Assembly: GCA_039989855.1 (NCBI GenBank)
Contig: JBDXGZ010000025.1
Coordinates: 1 to 47,320, forward strand
Direction: 5' to 3'
Length of the DNA stretch: 47,320 bases
Origin: CALFVT01 sp039989855
GTDB taxonomy: Bacteria > Pseudomonadota > Alphaproteobacteria > Caulobacterales > Maricaulaceae
In this document: positions 18,290 to 27,047 of the stretch, piece by piece
Layout of the letters: every line of letters starts with the position of its first letter
How positions within the stretch are numbered: the first letter of the stretch is position 1
The notes under the pieces: generated by a model
What the model was told of the DNA's origin: nothing
Seen by the model: the letters and a program-made list of their open reading frames with translations, nothing else
Database searches by the model: none
Made by a program: the position numbers and the translations under genes

Positions 18290-19837
18290 TCAATGATGTC
18301 TTTTGTACATAGAGGCCTTACCTTGCGGTAAAGTGGGCGTTTGACCCGTCCGTTGCCGCCGAAATGACAGGCTTTCAGCAATATGCACGCGGTGAATATT
18401 CTCTGATTCGACCAAATCGGCTAACGTTCGCGCCACCCGCAGTACGCGGTGATAGCCCCGCGCGGTCAGGCCCAAAGTCTCTGCCGCTTGCAAGAGGAGT
18501 TTACGCCCTTCCCCGTCCAGTTCAGCCACGTGATCGAGGCGGTCTGCGCGCAGCTCCGTATTGGCCAGTCCGCCATTACGCTCATATTGAAGCTGTCTCG
18601 CCCGCGCCACCCGCGCGGCGACCTCGGCGCTGCCTTCTTTTGAGGGCGGCAAGACCAAATCCGCAGGCGTCACAGCGGGAACGTCAATTTGTATATCCAT
18701 ACGGTCCATAAAAGGGCCAGAGACCCGCGCTTGATAATCCGCCGCGCAGCGCAAGCCGCGGCGACACGCGATACCGTCCGCTCCGCCCGTCCCGCAACGG
18801 CAGGGGTTCATAGCCGCGATTAGTTGGAACCGCGCAGGGTAGCACACATGGGCATTGACCCGCGCGACGGTAATCTCGCCCTCCTCTAGGGGCTGACGGA
18901 GACTATCCAAAACTTGCGGCGAAAATTCAGGCAGCTCATCGAGGAATAAAACACCACGGTGGGCCAAAGACGCTTCCCCCGGCTTAGCGCGAACGCCGCC
19001 GCCGACCATCGCCGCCATAGAGGCGGAATGGTGCGGGCTGCGAAACGGGCGTGTGCGTGAAAGCTGCCCTTTCTCAAGTAGTCCAGCGACGGAATGGATC
19101 ATGGAAACATCCAAAAGCTCTCGCGCAACTAACGGCGGCAAAAGCCCTGATAGGCGCGCCGCCAGCATGGATTTCCCTGACCCCGGCGGCCCGACCATCA
19201 AGAGGTTATGCCCACCCGCCGCCGCGACTTCGAGGGCACGCTTCGCGGTTTCTTGCCCGCGCACATCACGCAGATCAAGTGGGCTAGGGCTATCGAGCAT
19301 ATCGCCCGGCTTAGGCGGCGACATAACTTGCGAACCACGAAAATGATTAATCAACTGCACAAGATTTTGCGGCGCGAGAATATCAATCTCTCCCGCCCAC
19401 GCCGCCTCTGGGCCGTTCTCATGGGGGCAGATAAATCCAAGACCGCTTTCACTCGCGCACATAGCGGCAGGCAGCACCCCCGGAACTTGGCGCAAGCTCC
19501 CATCGAGGGACAGTTCCCCCATGGCGATAAATCCTGCAATGGCGTCAATCGGCAAAGCGCCCATCGCCCCCATCAAACCGAGCGCAATCGGCACATCATA
19601 ATGCGCCCCTTCTTTGGGCAGGTCAGCAGGGGCCAAATTAATAACAATACGTTTATAAGGCAGGTCAAGCCCAATCGCGGCAAAAGCAGCCCGAACTCGC
19701 TCGCGGCTTTCAGCCACCGCTTTATCGGCCAAACCGACAATCGAAAAAGCCTGTGTCCCCGGCGCAATTTGCACCTGCACATCAACCCGCCGCGCCTCTG
19801 CGCCAACAAATGCCACTGTTGTAATGGATGCGACCAT
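18290..19837 (-). CDS. comM: YifB/ComM family Mg-chelatase-like AAA+ ATPase
   Basis: From the ATG at 19837 this is 515 residues; a longer frame reaches 19864, but MVASITTVAFVG is the usual family start. The N-terminal Lon-protease-like S5 fold has FSIVGLADKAVAESRERVRAAF. The AAA+ module of Mg-chelatase type has the Walker A GPPGSGKSM, the Walker B VLFLDELPEF, and the MNPCRCG segment. A C-terminal helical domain (LGLTARGYHRVLRVARTLADL) closes it. ComM is a hexameric helicase that promotes branch migration during natural transformation, and homologues are also widespread in non-competent bacteria. The symbol is by homology of family, so the role here is inferred. Confidence 0.9.
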   Translation of the reverse strand: MVASITTVAFVGAEARRVDVQVQIAPGTQAFSIVGLADKAVAESRERVRAAFAAIGLDLPYKRIVINLAPADLPKEGAHYDVPIALGLMGAMGALPIDAIAGFIAMGELSLDGSLRQVPGVLPAAMCASESGLGFICPHENGPEAAWAGEIDILAPQNLVQLINHFRGSQVMSPPKPGDMLDSPSPLDLRDVRGQETAKRALEVAAAGGHNLLMVGPPGSGKSMLAARLSGLLPPLVARELLDVSMIHSVAGLLEKGQLSRTRPFRSPHHSASMAAMVGGGVRAKPGEASLAHRGVLFLDELPEFSPQVLDSLRQPLEEGEITVARVNAHVCYPARFQLIAAMNPCRCGTGGADGIACRRGLRCAADYQARVSGPFMDRMDIQIDVPAVTPADLVLPPSKEGSAEVAARVARARQLQYERNGGLANTELRADRLDHVAELDGEGRKLLLQAAETLGLTARGYHRVLRVARTLADLVESENIHRVHIAESLSFRRQRTGQTPTLPQGKASMYKRHH

Positions 19838-20036
19838 AATAACTCCCGCAGGCAGGATTATCACAAGAAATAGAACAAAGCTAGAACTTTAAGTTTCACA
19901 TAGACGTTGTATAAGGCGGTATAAATTCCCCCTTAAACTTTCTTCTACCGTTGAACTCTAAAAACCAGAGATTGCTCAAAGTCAACGATCGCATTATTAT
20001 AACTATTCGCGCTATTTGTGTCTTGTTGATCTAGGC

Positions 20037-20612
20037 TCATTTCCCGTCTTCCCCTTCTTTATAAATTCTAATATTCATTTTATTAATTTCACCATTAGGA
20101 TCAGTAGCCGATGCATCACCAACTTCAGGCAAATGAACTACAACCCCATTAACGATTATTGACCGTGTGCTTTGATGGATTGCAGCCTTGCCACCGCAAA
20201 AGGGCACCAATATCCACCCAGATCGAAATTTCTTTTCCCCGTCAATACGGAATTGATACTGTACAAGTTTCACCCAACCTCTTTTATATAATACTCTTGA
20301 CGGAGGGGGCGGATATACGGACTGGCCTTTATTACCAGAAAACCCACAACATCGTGGCTGTCGTTCGTAAAAATCTTTTAAACCTTTATATCTGATGCGT
20401 TTAGCTTGCTCTTCGGGTGGCAGGCTTTGATATTCGGCTTCCAGATTTTTTAAGAGCTGTGTCACGCCTGTATCAACCAGTTCTTTATCAGTGATAAGAC
20501 GCTTCTCTGCGAAACAATAGCCTGCTTTATATTTACGATGATAATTTAATCCAGCCCAAGTCCCAGCTAAAAGACCCGCTAACACCGCAAAAAATATGAT
20601 TTTTTTAATCAT
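20037..20612 (-). CDS. Membrane-anchored Cys-containing hypothetical protein
   Basis: A 191-residue protein from the ATG at 20612, which has a strong GTGGGAG ribosome site; a frame opening at 20678 would overlap the upstream gene and is less likely. One N-terminal transmembrane helix (KIIFFAVLAGLLAGTWAGL) is followed by a periplasmic domain. Four or five cysteines stand out: KAGYCFAEKRL, PRCCGF, PFCGGK. The sequence after that forms a beta-rich stretch (YQFRIDGEKKFRSGWILVPFCG). I do not recognise the family. It lies 16 bases behind the C39-like lipoprotein and is probably the last gene of the SIMPL operon. Confidence 0.6.
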   Translation of the reverse strand: MIKKIIFFAVLAGLLAGTWAGLNYHRKYKAGYCFAEKRLITDKELVDTGVTQLLKNLEAEYQSLPPEEQAKRIRYKGLKDFYERQPRCCGFSGNKGQSVYPPPPSRVLYKRGWVKLVQYQFRIDGEKKFRSGWILVPFCGGKAAIHQSTRSIIVNGVVVHLPEVGDASATDPNGEINKMNIRIYKEGEDGK

Positions 20613-20628
20613 GCTCCCACCACCGTCG

Positions 20629-21243
20629 TTACTGCGCCAACCCGACGCAACGAACCGCTTTAAACCCGCTGGCGTCATTCGGGAAAATCAGCGGGCGGGC
20701 GGAGGGCTGTAGCGGGTCTCGCATATGGTAGCCTTTGGCGTCGCGGTGCAAAATCATCGCCCAGTGAGAGCGTCCATTGGGCAGATCAAACCGTGCGAGC
20801 GGGTAATAACCGTCCGCCATGCAGGTCTCTATAATGTCATCAGAAACTTCCGTGTAAAAGCGGGCTTTGGCTTTGCCGCCTGTCACGTCCCCAAGCGAGG
20901 CCCATTTCAGCCAGCCTTGTTTCGTATAACCGTTGGCCTTTTTAAGGCGGGCATTAAGGTCACCCGGGTTGGTTTGAAATCCAAGGTTGGCGAGCGTCAT
21001 GGCTGTGGCCGTCAAGAGGCAGCCATCACTGGCAAGTCTTTCGCCAGACCCGCCGAGGGTGTGATCTTGCCAGCGCGGGTCTTTTTGTAAAAACACATTG
21101 CGGTCGGGTAGAGTCGTATAAGCGCCCACCGGTGTCGGCGCGGGCGCGCTCACGCTCGTGGGTTTTGACACAGGCGGCGGCGTGCTCCCGCAGCTCGCTA
21201 TAAGGAGTGTTAGACTTGCAGTAATAAATAATCGACCAAACAT
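20629..21243 (-). CDS. C39-like cysteine peptidase-fold lipoprotein
   Basis: 204 residues with a lipoprotein signal (LLIASC, Cys18) and a Pro/Ser-rich linker (residues 19-45). A peptidase_C39_2-like domain follows. Its core is DPRWQDHTLGGSGERLASDGCLLTAT, where the Cys is the expected nucleophile, with a later His in GRSHWAMIL and an Asp in YHMRDPL in the right order for a Cys-His-Asp triad. This fold is shared by double-glycine leader peptidases and by bacteriolytic or sporulation-type enzymes; a substrate cannot be assigned. The lipoprotein signal puts it in the envelope, beside two SIMPL-domain proteins. Confidence 0.7.
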   Translation of the reverse strand: MFGRLFITASLTLLIASCGSTPPPVSKPTSVSAPAPTPVGAYTTLPDRNVFLQKDPRWQDHTLGGSGERLASDGCLLTATAMTLANLGFQTNPGDLNARLKKANGYTKQGWLKWASLGDVTGGKAKARFYTEVSDDIIETCMADGYYPLARFDLPNGRSHWAMILHRDAKGYHMRDPLQPSARPLIFPNDASGFKAVRCVGLAQ

Positions 21244-21278
21244 GGAGGTGACTGTAAGGCAAAAACCCTAACAGGCGG

Positions 21279-22484
21279 TTAGGGGCTTCTGTAATTATCC
21301 TCTTGCGGCACCACCGAACCGTCAATCACCGTCTTATAATCATAAGACAGGCTTGCGCTGACACGGATGGATTTCGGGCCAGACAGGAGGCTCATTTGCA
21401 GGGCGTTATTTTGTGATGTCGGCACGACGTCCTCTTCGCCCTCATCATCAAGATCATATTGTTTGTCTCCATCATGCCCTGATTTTGACACGACTCGTTT
21501 TGAGGCTGTGACGATGATTTCGTCCACTGATGATCCATCCCAATATTGGACAGATGGAGCCTCGCGCACGATTGCTGGTGGAGGCGGAGCAAAACCGACA
21601 CTATAAGACGGCCCGCGGTTTGAGCGCGCACTGGATTTATTAATGATGGTCGGTTGCGGCCCAAAGCGCCCTGTTCGTGCGGGGCGGCCTACGTAAAATT
21701 CAACGATTTCGCCAAGGTCGGCCTTGGCGTGGCGGGCGATCATTTCAGCCTTAGCACGGGCTTTAGAAACAGCCTTCGCCGCGGCCTCTTGGTAAAGCGC
21801 GTCATAGTTGGAGAAATCATAACCATAGAGTTGCGAGCTATCCGCCCCTGCATCCGCAAGCGCTTGGAGAACGTTCCCCGCAGCGTCGGGTGGACTGACG
21901 CGAATAACAAGCGCGGTTCGGGCTTCAATGGATTGAGCGCTACAGATTTTCTGGGCAATACGCGGTTTGGGGTCTCGCCGTTTCGTTTTCGTGTCGCCTT
22001 TTTGGTCGAGCCGTTTATTAAACCAGTGATCACTATTTATTTGGACATGCCGTTGGCGCGCTTCTTGGTTTTCGGAGTGGCAAATCGGGTCATATTTTCG
22101 CGTGGTTTTCGCGTCCGTGACACTGACGTCCACGTCAAATTTTGCGATCGCCGCTTGCACCGCATTCACCCGCGTCGCGACATCATCAACGGCTCTGGAT
22201 TCGAGCGTATCTTTGGCGCTCATGCTCGCAGTAATCACAGCAATATCGGGCACGTCGCGGACTTCGGCTGAGGCCTTAACCGTCAGCGGTTCCGCCTTAA
22301 ACGGTTCAGCGGGGTCGATGTCGCCCTCATCTTCGAGGAATTCAATATAGTCCTCCGCGTGGCCCCAATCGAGAACAAGGCGGTCTTTTTCCTGCCACTG
22401 CATATAGCCGTAAAGACCCGCCGCCCCGATGAGCGCGCCTGTTAGAGCTGGCCAAAAACCCAAGCCCCCACCGCGCCTATTCAT
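21279..22484 (-). CDS. SIMPL-domain (DUF541) protein, membrane-anchored
   Basis: From the ATG at 22484 this is 401 residues; a longer frame to 22535 adds residues unlike the family. One N-terminal transmembrane helix (FWPALTGALIGAAGLYGYMQW) is followed by a SIMPL domain. The helical segment ALYQEAAAKAVSKARAKAEMIARHAKADLGEI is typical of it, and the strands around VRDVPDIAVITASMSA and IRVSASLSYDY also fit. The middle is unusually charged (KRLDQKGDTKTKRRDPKPR). SIMPL proteins are envelope proteins of poorly defined function. Its start overlaps the neighbouring SIMPL gene by eight bases. Confidence 0.8.
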   Translation of the reverse strand: MNRRGGGLGFWPALTGALIGAAGLYGYMQWQEKDRLVLDWGHAEDYIEFLEDEGDIDPAEPFKAEPLTVKASAEVRDVPDIAVITASMSAKDTLESRAVDDVATRVNAVQAAIAKFDVDVSVTDAKTTRKYDPICHSENQEARQRHVQINSDHWFNKRLDQKGDTKTKRRDPKPRIAQKICSAQSIEARTALVIRVSPPDAAGNVLQALADAGADSSQLYGYDFSNYDALYQEAAAKAVSKARAKAEMIARHAKADLGEIVEFYVGRPARTGRFGPQPTIINKSSARSNRGPSYSVGFAPPPPAIVREAPSVQYWDGSSVDEIIVTASKRVVSKSGHDGDKQYDLDDEGEEDVVPTSQNNALQMSLLSGPKSIRVSASLSYDYKTVIDGSVVPQEDNYRSP

Positions 22485-23292
22485 AGGTGAACTCAAGGGC
22501 GATAGACGCAGAGACAATTTGCAGCCCGACCTCAAGGTTCATATCGGTCACGTCCACAGGCTCTCCGCCGTCAAGCAAGGCACTGGTTTCCCCTGCCCCT
22601 GATAGGTTGACACGCGGAGCAGATGCCGCCCGTTGATCATAGGTCGCTTGGTAACTGTCCAGATCCAGAACGCCTGTAATATTAGCCCCCGCAGCGGCGG
22701 CCAATCGGTCGGCCTTATTACGAGCATTTTTCACGGCAAGCTCACCCGCTTGCAATTCGATCTCGTCAATATTGTCGATCCTGTACCCGTCAAGGCGCAG
22801 ACGTATAGCCCCCGCTTTAGAAAAACGCGCCATGGCCACACCTGCTTGCTCGGGCGGACTCCCTGTGAAGGAAAAGGTCAGAGACGCTTGTTGGGATTGA
22901 TCTTCGCAAACCCGCTTTTTGACGCGCCGTTCACCGCGGCGGAGCGTATTATTAGTGCGGTCAGCCTCTTGGTTAAACAAGAGGCATTGCGGGTCTTTCA
23001 CACCAACAGTATTGACGCTGGCGAAATTAAATTCAGAGGATTTTAACGCTGCAATATCGCCCACGCCTGACTGCATGTCATTAACGATGTCAGCCACATT
23101 ATTCATCGCCACTTGGGACGTGTCATTTTGTTTAATAATCGCGCCTGAGAGGACAAATTGATCAGGGAGAACTTCGACTTCACCGACGCCAGTGACCGCC
23201 AGTGTTTTGACCGTTTCCTCATTCAGTTCAGGCTTCGCTTCGCACGCCGCTAATATTAGCAGACTTGCAACCCCCAATAAACGTAACTGCAT
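22477..23292 (-). CDS. SIMPL-domain (DUF541) lipoprotein
   Basis: 271 residues with a lipobox (LLILAAC, Cys17) and one SIMPL domain. Landmarks are VTGVGEVEVLPDQFVLSGAI near the N terminus and the central helix AGELAVKNARNKADRLAAAAG. A C-terminal strand reads VSASIALEFTYE. It is a paralogue of the downstream gene, so two family members are translated back to back. The gene starts 18 bases after the symporter stop, which makes one transcription unit of symporter, SIMPL, SIMPL, C39-like and Cys protein plausible. Confidence 0.8.
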   Translation of the reverse strand: MQLRLLGVASLLILAACEAKPELNEETVKTLAVTGVGEVEVLPDQFVLSGAIIKQNDTSQVAMNNVADIVNDMQSGVGDIAALKSSEFNFASVNTVGVKDPQCLLFNQEADRTNNTLRRGERRVKKRVCEDQSQQASLTFSFTGSPPEQAGVAMARFSKAGAIRLRLDGYRIDNIDEIELQAGELAVKNARNKADRLAAAAGANITGVLDLDSYQATYDQRAASAPRVNLSGAGETSALLDGGEPVDVTDMNLEVGLQIVSASIALEFTYE

Positions 23293-23310
23293 AATCTCTC
23301 CCGTTTAAAT

Positions 23311-24543
23311 TTAAGTACCCTCTAAAATCTTTGGCTTTTTATGATAAAGCTTAAGACCGTTGGCTGTACTCATACTGTCTGATTGCGTGTTCAGCACGGT
23401 CCGCAAACGATCTAAGATCAACGTATCAATAGTGATAATGAGGCCCGTAACATAAGTCGCATATTCCGCTGAAACGCCTTGGCTGACGAGAATGTCTTGC
23501 AAGAGAACAATCGAGGCGGACGGCGTTCCAGCCGCAGCGGTCGCTAAAATCATAGATTGAAAGCCGACGACAATCATATCCATTAAGCCAAACTCGATAC
23601 CGAAAGCTTTCATGGTATAAAGTGAAATCAGCAAGAGCCCAATACAGGTTCCGACCATATTTACCGTCGCGCCAATGGTATAAAACGGCGTGGCTTCATC
23701 CGCGTCCGCTCCTAACTGGTCACAGGCCATGCGTGTCGCTGGTAAGGTCGCAATAGAGCTTGAGGTGGAAAAGGCCACGAGAGCTTGCGGTAAGACGGCG
23801 CGCAACACAAAGCCAAGACCGCGCTTTTGGATAATATTAGTCACCCAAACCATGGCGAACCAAATCACAACCATGGATAAAATATAGGGCGGTAGAATTT
23901 GCGCTAACCCCGCGAGCGTTGCCACACCATCGTCATTGCTGAGCGCCAGAGTAATCGATCCGAACACCGCCAAAGGAATTGTATATTGCAAGAATTTACG
24001 AAACCCCTTGATGAATAGATCTGAAATTTTATCAGCCTGCGGCCCCAAATCGAGCCGCTTCAACGCCTGTCCAAAAATGACGCCTGCATAAATAGAGATC
24101 ATCAGCTCTGATGTGAACACGCCGTATATTTTCTTTAGGAACGGCGTTTGTTTAAGGTCACCTCCGCCCGCGCCGATTGTGGCAGGGTCTGGCAAGACAT
24201 TCACGCCAGAAAAGAGATTGAAAAAGATAATGGCGATCACAAGGCCAAGCAAAGAGAAGCTAACAAAGAACACTAAGACGCGTGCAAATTTTGCCCCAAG
24301 CCCGCCGCGCGAAATCGCAAGAGAGCTACCGATTGACATGATGATCAAGGCATACATGAGCGGCTTTAACGGCTTAAAGAGAGAGTCCTTAGCCAGTTCC
24401 GCAATCGACGGCAGTAAATAAGCATCGCCCATCGCAATAGGCGAAACAAGGAAGCTCGCGCCTAACGACCAGCCAATGACGGCGAGTACAGCCGCAACAA
24501 TAACGAGGAGCAATAAAGGTATATCGTGAATTTTAGCAAACAT
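23311..24543 (-). CDS. Dicarboxylate/amino-acid:cation (DAACS) symporter
   Basis: A 410-residue inner-membrane protein from the ATG at 24543 (TGGGAC ribosome sequence upstream); a TTG at 24555 is possible. It belongs to the SLC1/GltP family that takes up glutamate, aspartate or C4-dicarboxylates with Na+ or H+. Features are STSSSIATLP (the serine-rich re-entrant loop), INMVG-like NMVGTCIGL, AAAGTPSASIVLLQ and IDTLILDRLRTVLNTQSDS (the substrate-binding helix). Eight helices plus two hairpins are visible. The substrate is not assignable by eye. Confidence 0.85.
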   Translation of the reverse strand: MFAKIHDIPLLLLVIVAAVLAVIGWSLGASFLVSPIAMGDAYLLPSIAELAKDSLFKPLKPLMYALIIMSIGSSLAISRGGLGAKFARVLVFFVSFSLLGLVIAIIFFNLFSGVNVLPDPATIGAGGGDLKQTPFLKKIYGVFTSELMISIYAGVIFGQALKRLDLGPQADKISDLFIKGFRKFLQYTIPLAVFGSITLALSNDDGVATLAGLAQILPPYILSMVVIWFAMVWVTNIIQKRGLGFVLRAVLPQALVAFSTSSSIATLPATRMACDQLGADADEATPFYTIGATVNMVGTCIGLLLISLYTMKAFGIEFGLMDMIVVGFQSMILATAAAGTPSASIVLLQDILVSQGVSAEYATYVTGLIITIDTLILDRLRTVLNTQSDSMSTANGLKLYHKKPKILEGT

Positions 24544-24636
24544 GAAACGTCCCAAATATTTTATTATTTATTAACCATACTTTGGCGGGAAAATATCAAT
24601 TAAGCAATGGGCCATAGATATTTTAATAGGGCTTAT

Positions 24637-24659
24637 AAAAAACGGCCCGAAGGCCGTTT
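24637..24659 (-). terminator. Intrinsic terminator of the prolyl oligopeptidase gene
   Basis: On the minus strand AAACGGCC, loop TTCG and GGCCGTTT form an 8-bp stem (24640-24659) closed by a stable tetraloop, followed by a T tract. It begins 23 bases beyond the stop of the S9 peptidase gene at 24683. Confidence 0.85.
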
Positions 24660-24682
24660 AATTTAAAGTTCGTGCTGCCGCG

Positions 24683-26890
24683 CTATTCCCCGTCTTTCAA
24701 CTTTTGGAACAGGTACGTATGCTGCAAGGCCAAGCGCCGCGCGGTTTCTTTAAGGTTCGCCGCCGCGCTATGGCCGCCGTCTATATTTTCATAATAGAGG
24801 AAGTCATGGCCGTAATCTTCCATCCGCTTGGCCATTTTACGGGCGTGAGCGGGGTGGACGCGGTCATCTTTTGTCGAGGTCACAAAGAAGATTTCAGGAT
24901 AATCCGCCTCGGGATCGACATTATGATAGGGCGAGATCGAGCGGAGGAACTTGCCTTCAACCGCGTCATCAGGGTCGCCGTATTCGCCCATCCACGACGC
25001 CCCTGCCAGTAATGTGTGATAGCGCATCATATCCAGAAGCGGCACGGCGCAGACCACCGCATTAAACAAATCAGGGCGTTGTGTTGCCATGACGCCCATC
25101 AAGAGACCGCCGTTTGAACCGCCTTCAATGCCGAGATGTTTCGGGCGTGTGATGTCTTTGGCAATTAAGTCTTCGGCCACAGAAATGAAATCATCATAAA
25201 TACGTTGGCGGTCAGTCTTGAGACCCGCTTGATGCCAATTCGGGCCATATTCCCCGCCGCCGCGAATATTGGCCAGCACATAGATGCCGCCGCGCTCCAT
25301 CCATAGCTTACCACGCGTAGCGGAATAAGATGGGTTCAGCGAAATCTCAAAGCCGCCGTAACCATACAGCAAGGTCGGGTTCATGCCGTCCATCTGAACG
25401 TCTTTGCCGCGCACGACGAAATAAGGCACTTTGGTTCCGTCCGTCGAATTGGCAAAGAATTGCTCGGCCACCATGCTGTTCGCGTCAAACCAACTTGGCA
25501 GTGATTTCGCAGGCTGCTTTTGCGATGTCTTTGTATTATACGTCCAAAGCGTATCGGGGGTTAGGAAGCTTTCGGTGGAGATAAAGGCAATATCTTCCTC
25601 ATCATCCGTTGCGCCAATGCTGACGCTACCGTTTTCAGGGAAATCAAGTTTTTTCGACGTCCAGTTTTCGCCGTCCCAATCAAAGGCAAAGGCGCTACTG
25701 GAAACATCTTCAGAGATCGACATGAGGACTTTCGATTTCGTTATGCCGTACCCATTCATGGATTGTTTCTTGTTTGGAGAGAAGACCAAATGGACTTTGT
25801 CGATCTCGCCGTTTTCCATGAAATCCGTTGGGCTGAAAGAGACAAGGTCGCCAGATTTATATCCGCGCCAATCTTGTTGGAGCGAGAGCAGCACTTGCGT
25901 TTTAAAGCGCCCCCCCATGTTCGATTTAAGCGGCACAGGCATTTTAACAGGCTTCGAAACACTCGCGCCGTCGCGTGGCAGCCAGAAATATTCTGACTCG
26001 TAAAAGGTCAAAGACCGACCAATGATAATTTCATATTGTCCGGGGGCGACCTCTAACGTGCCTGGCCAAACGCCGACATCTTCTTTCGCGCCCCTCATGA
26101 TCTCCACCGCGTCTTCAAGTGGCGTTCCGCGTGTCCATAATTTTGTCACCATAGAATAACCCGAATCCGTCATGGTGCCTTCGCCAAAGTCCACACCAAC
26201 AAGCATGTGGTCTTTATCAAGCCAGCTCATCGCGCCTTTACTTTCGGGCGTGACAAAACCGCCTTCGACCCATGTCTTCGTTGCCGCGTCAAATTCACGG
26301 CGCACGACCGCGTCTTTGCCGCCGTCAGACAAGTTAACGATACAGCGCGTTGGCTCAGATGGGAGGCAGCTTCGCCCTTTATAAACCCAATTGGCGTCTT
26401 CTGATTTTGACAGATCATCAAAGTTTAAAACCGTTTCCCAATCGGTGTTTTCGCCAAGGTAACTATCGAGGTTTGTGCGCCGCCATACACCGCGCACATG
26501 ATCCGCATCTTGCCAGAAATTTTGCGCGCGGCCCTTTTGGTACGACACATAAGGAATTTTGTCTTTAGAGTTCAAAATAGCCAAAGCTTCGGCTTGCATC
26601 GCTATAAAGCGCGGGTCAGATTCGAGGCGCGCGAGAGACCGTGTGTTCCACGCCTTAACCTCACCCAAAGCTTGCTCCCCTAAAACCTCTTCAAGGTAAA
26701 GATGGTCTGCGTCGGTTTTGCCCGCGTCTTTATAGTCAATCATTTTACGTGCCATGCCATCTTTCACAGTCTCAAGAGCAGTTTCAACATTTGCAACGTC
26801 AGAGGCCGCTTGACCTGCATCCTCCGCAGAGCAAGCCAAAAGCGAAAGCGTAGCTGTGGTTAAAAAAAGAGCTTTAAAAGACGAAGTCAT
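24683..26890 (-). CDS. Prolyl oligopeptidase family (S9A) serine peptidase, lipoprotein
   Basis: 735 residues with a lipoprotein signal (LSLLACSAE), an N-terminal beta-propeller and a C-terminal alpha/beta-hydrolase domain. The catalytic Ser is in GIEGGSNGGLLMG (S592), the Asp in TSTKDDRVHPAHARK, and the His in NIDGGHSAAA near the C terminus. The order and spacing match POP enzymes, which cut small peptides after Pro. The lipoprotein anchor is notable because classical POPs are cytosolic. The start at 26890 has a good ribosome site (GGGAG). It is divergent from dapF. Confidence 0.92.
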   Translation of the reverse strand: MTSSFKALFLTTATLSLLACSAEDAGQAASDVANVETALETVKDGMARKMIDYKDAGKTDADHLYLEEVLGEQALGEVKAWNTRSLARLESDPRFIAMQAEALAILNSKDKIPYVSYQKGRAQNFWQDADHVRGVWRRTNLDSYLGENTDWETVLNFDDLSKSEDANWVYKGRSCLPSEPTRCIVNLSDGGKDAVVRREFDAATKTWVEGGFVTPESKGAMSWLDKDHMLVGVDFGEGTMTDSGYSMVTKLWTRGTPLEDAVEIMRGAKEDVGVWPGTLEVAPGQYEIIIGRSLTFYESEYFWLPRDGASVSKPVKMPVPLKSNMGGRFKTQVLLSLQQDWRGYKSGDLVSFSPTDFMENGEIDKVHLVFSPNKKQSMNGYGITKSKVLMSISEDVSSSAFAFDWDGENWTSKKLDFPENGSVSIGATDDEEDIAFISTESFLTPDTLWTYNTKTSQKQPAKSLPSWFDANSMVAEQFFANSTDGTKVPYFVVRGKDVQMDGMNPTLLYGYGGFEISLNPSYSATRGKLWMERGGIYVLANIRGGGEYGPNWHQAGLKTDRQRIYDDFISVAEDLIAKDITRPKHLGIEGGSNGGLLMGVMATQRPDLFNAVVCAVPLLDMMRYHTLLAGASWMGEYGDPDDAVEGKFLRSISPYHNVDPEADYPEIFFVTSTKDDRVHPAHARKMAKRMEDYGHDFLYYENIDGGHSAAANLKETARRLALQHTYLFQKLKDGE

Positions 26891-26930
26891 GCGTGTCTCC
26901 CATTAATATTTATATTTATGACGTTCAAAA

Positions 26931-26953
26931 TTTTCGCTTCACACAAGCGAAAA
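26931..26953. promoter_or_regulatory. Perfect 9-bp inverted repeat between the S9 peptidase and dapF
   Basis: TTTTCGCTT (26931-26939), loop CACAC, AAGCGAAAA (26945-26953). It lies in the 157-base divergent spacer, upstream of both start codons. It may be an operator or a transcription barrier; a terminator role is odd because no gene ends here. Confidence 0.4.
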
Positions 26954-27047
26954 ATATTACCTAAAGCAAGCAAAAATAGATAAAGGCCTGAGCTGCGCCC
27001 TCGCTTTAGACATTGCCCCTTTGCTCATGCTTACCTATATGGCCCTT

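Noticed and set aside
18000..18700. Plus-strand frames opposite the PAS-REC and YifB genes
   Set aside because: They are mirror frames of strongly supported minus-strand genes, with no domain recognisable.
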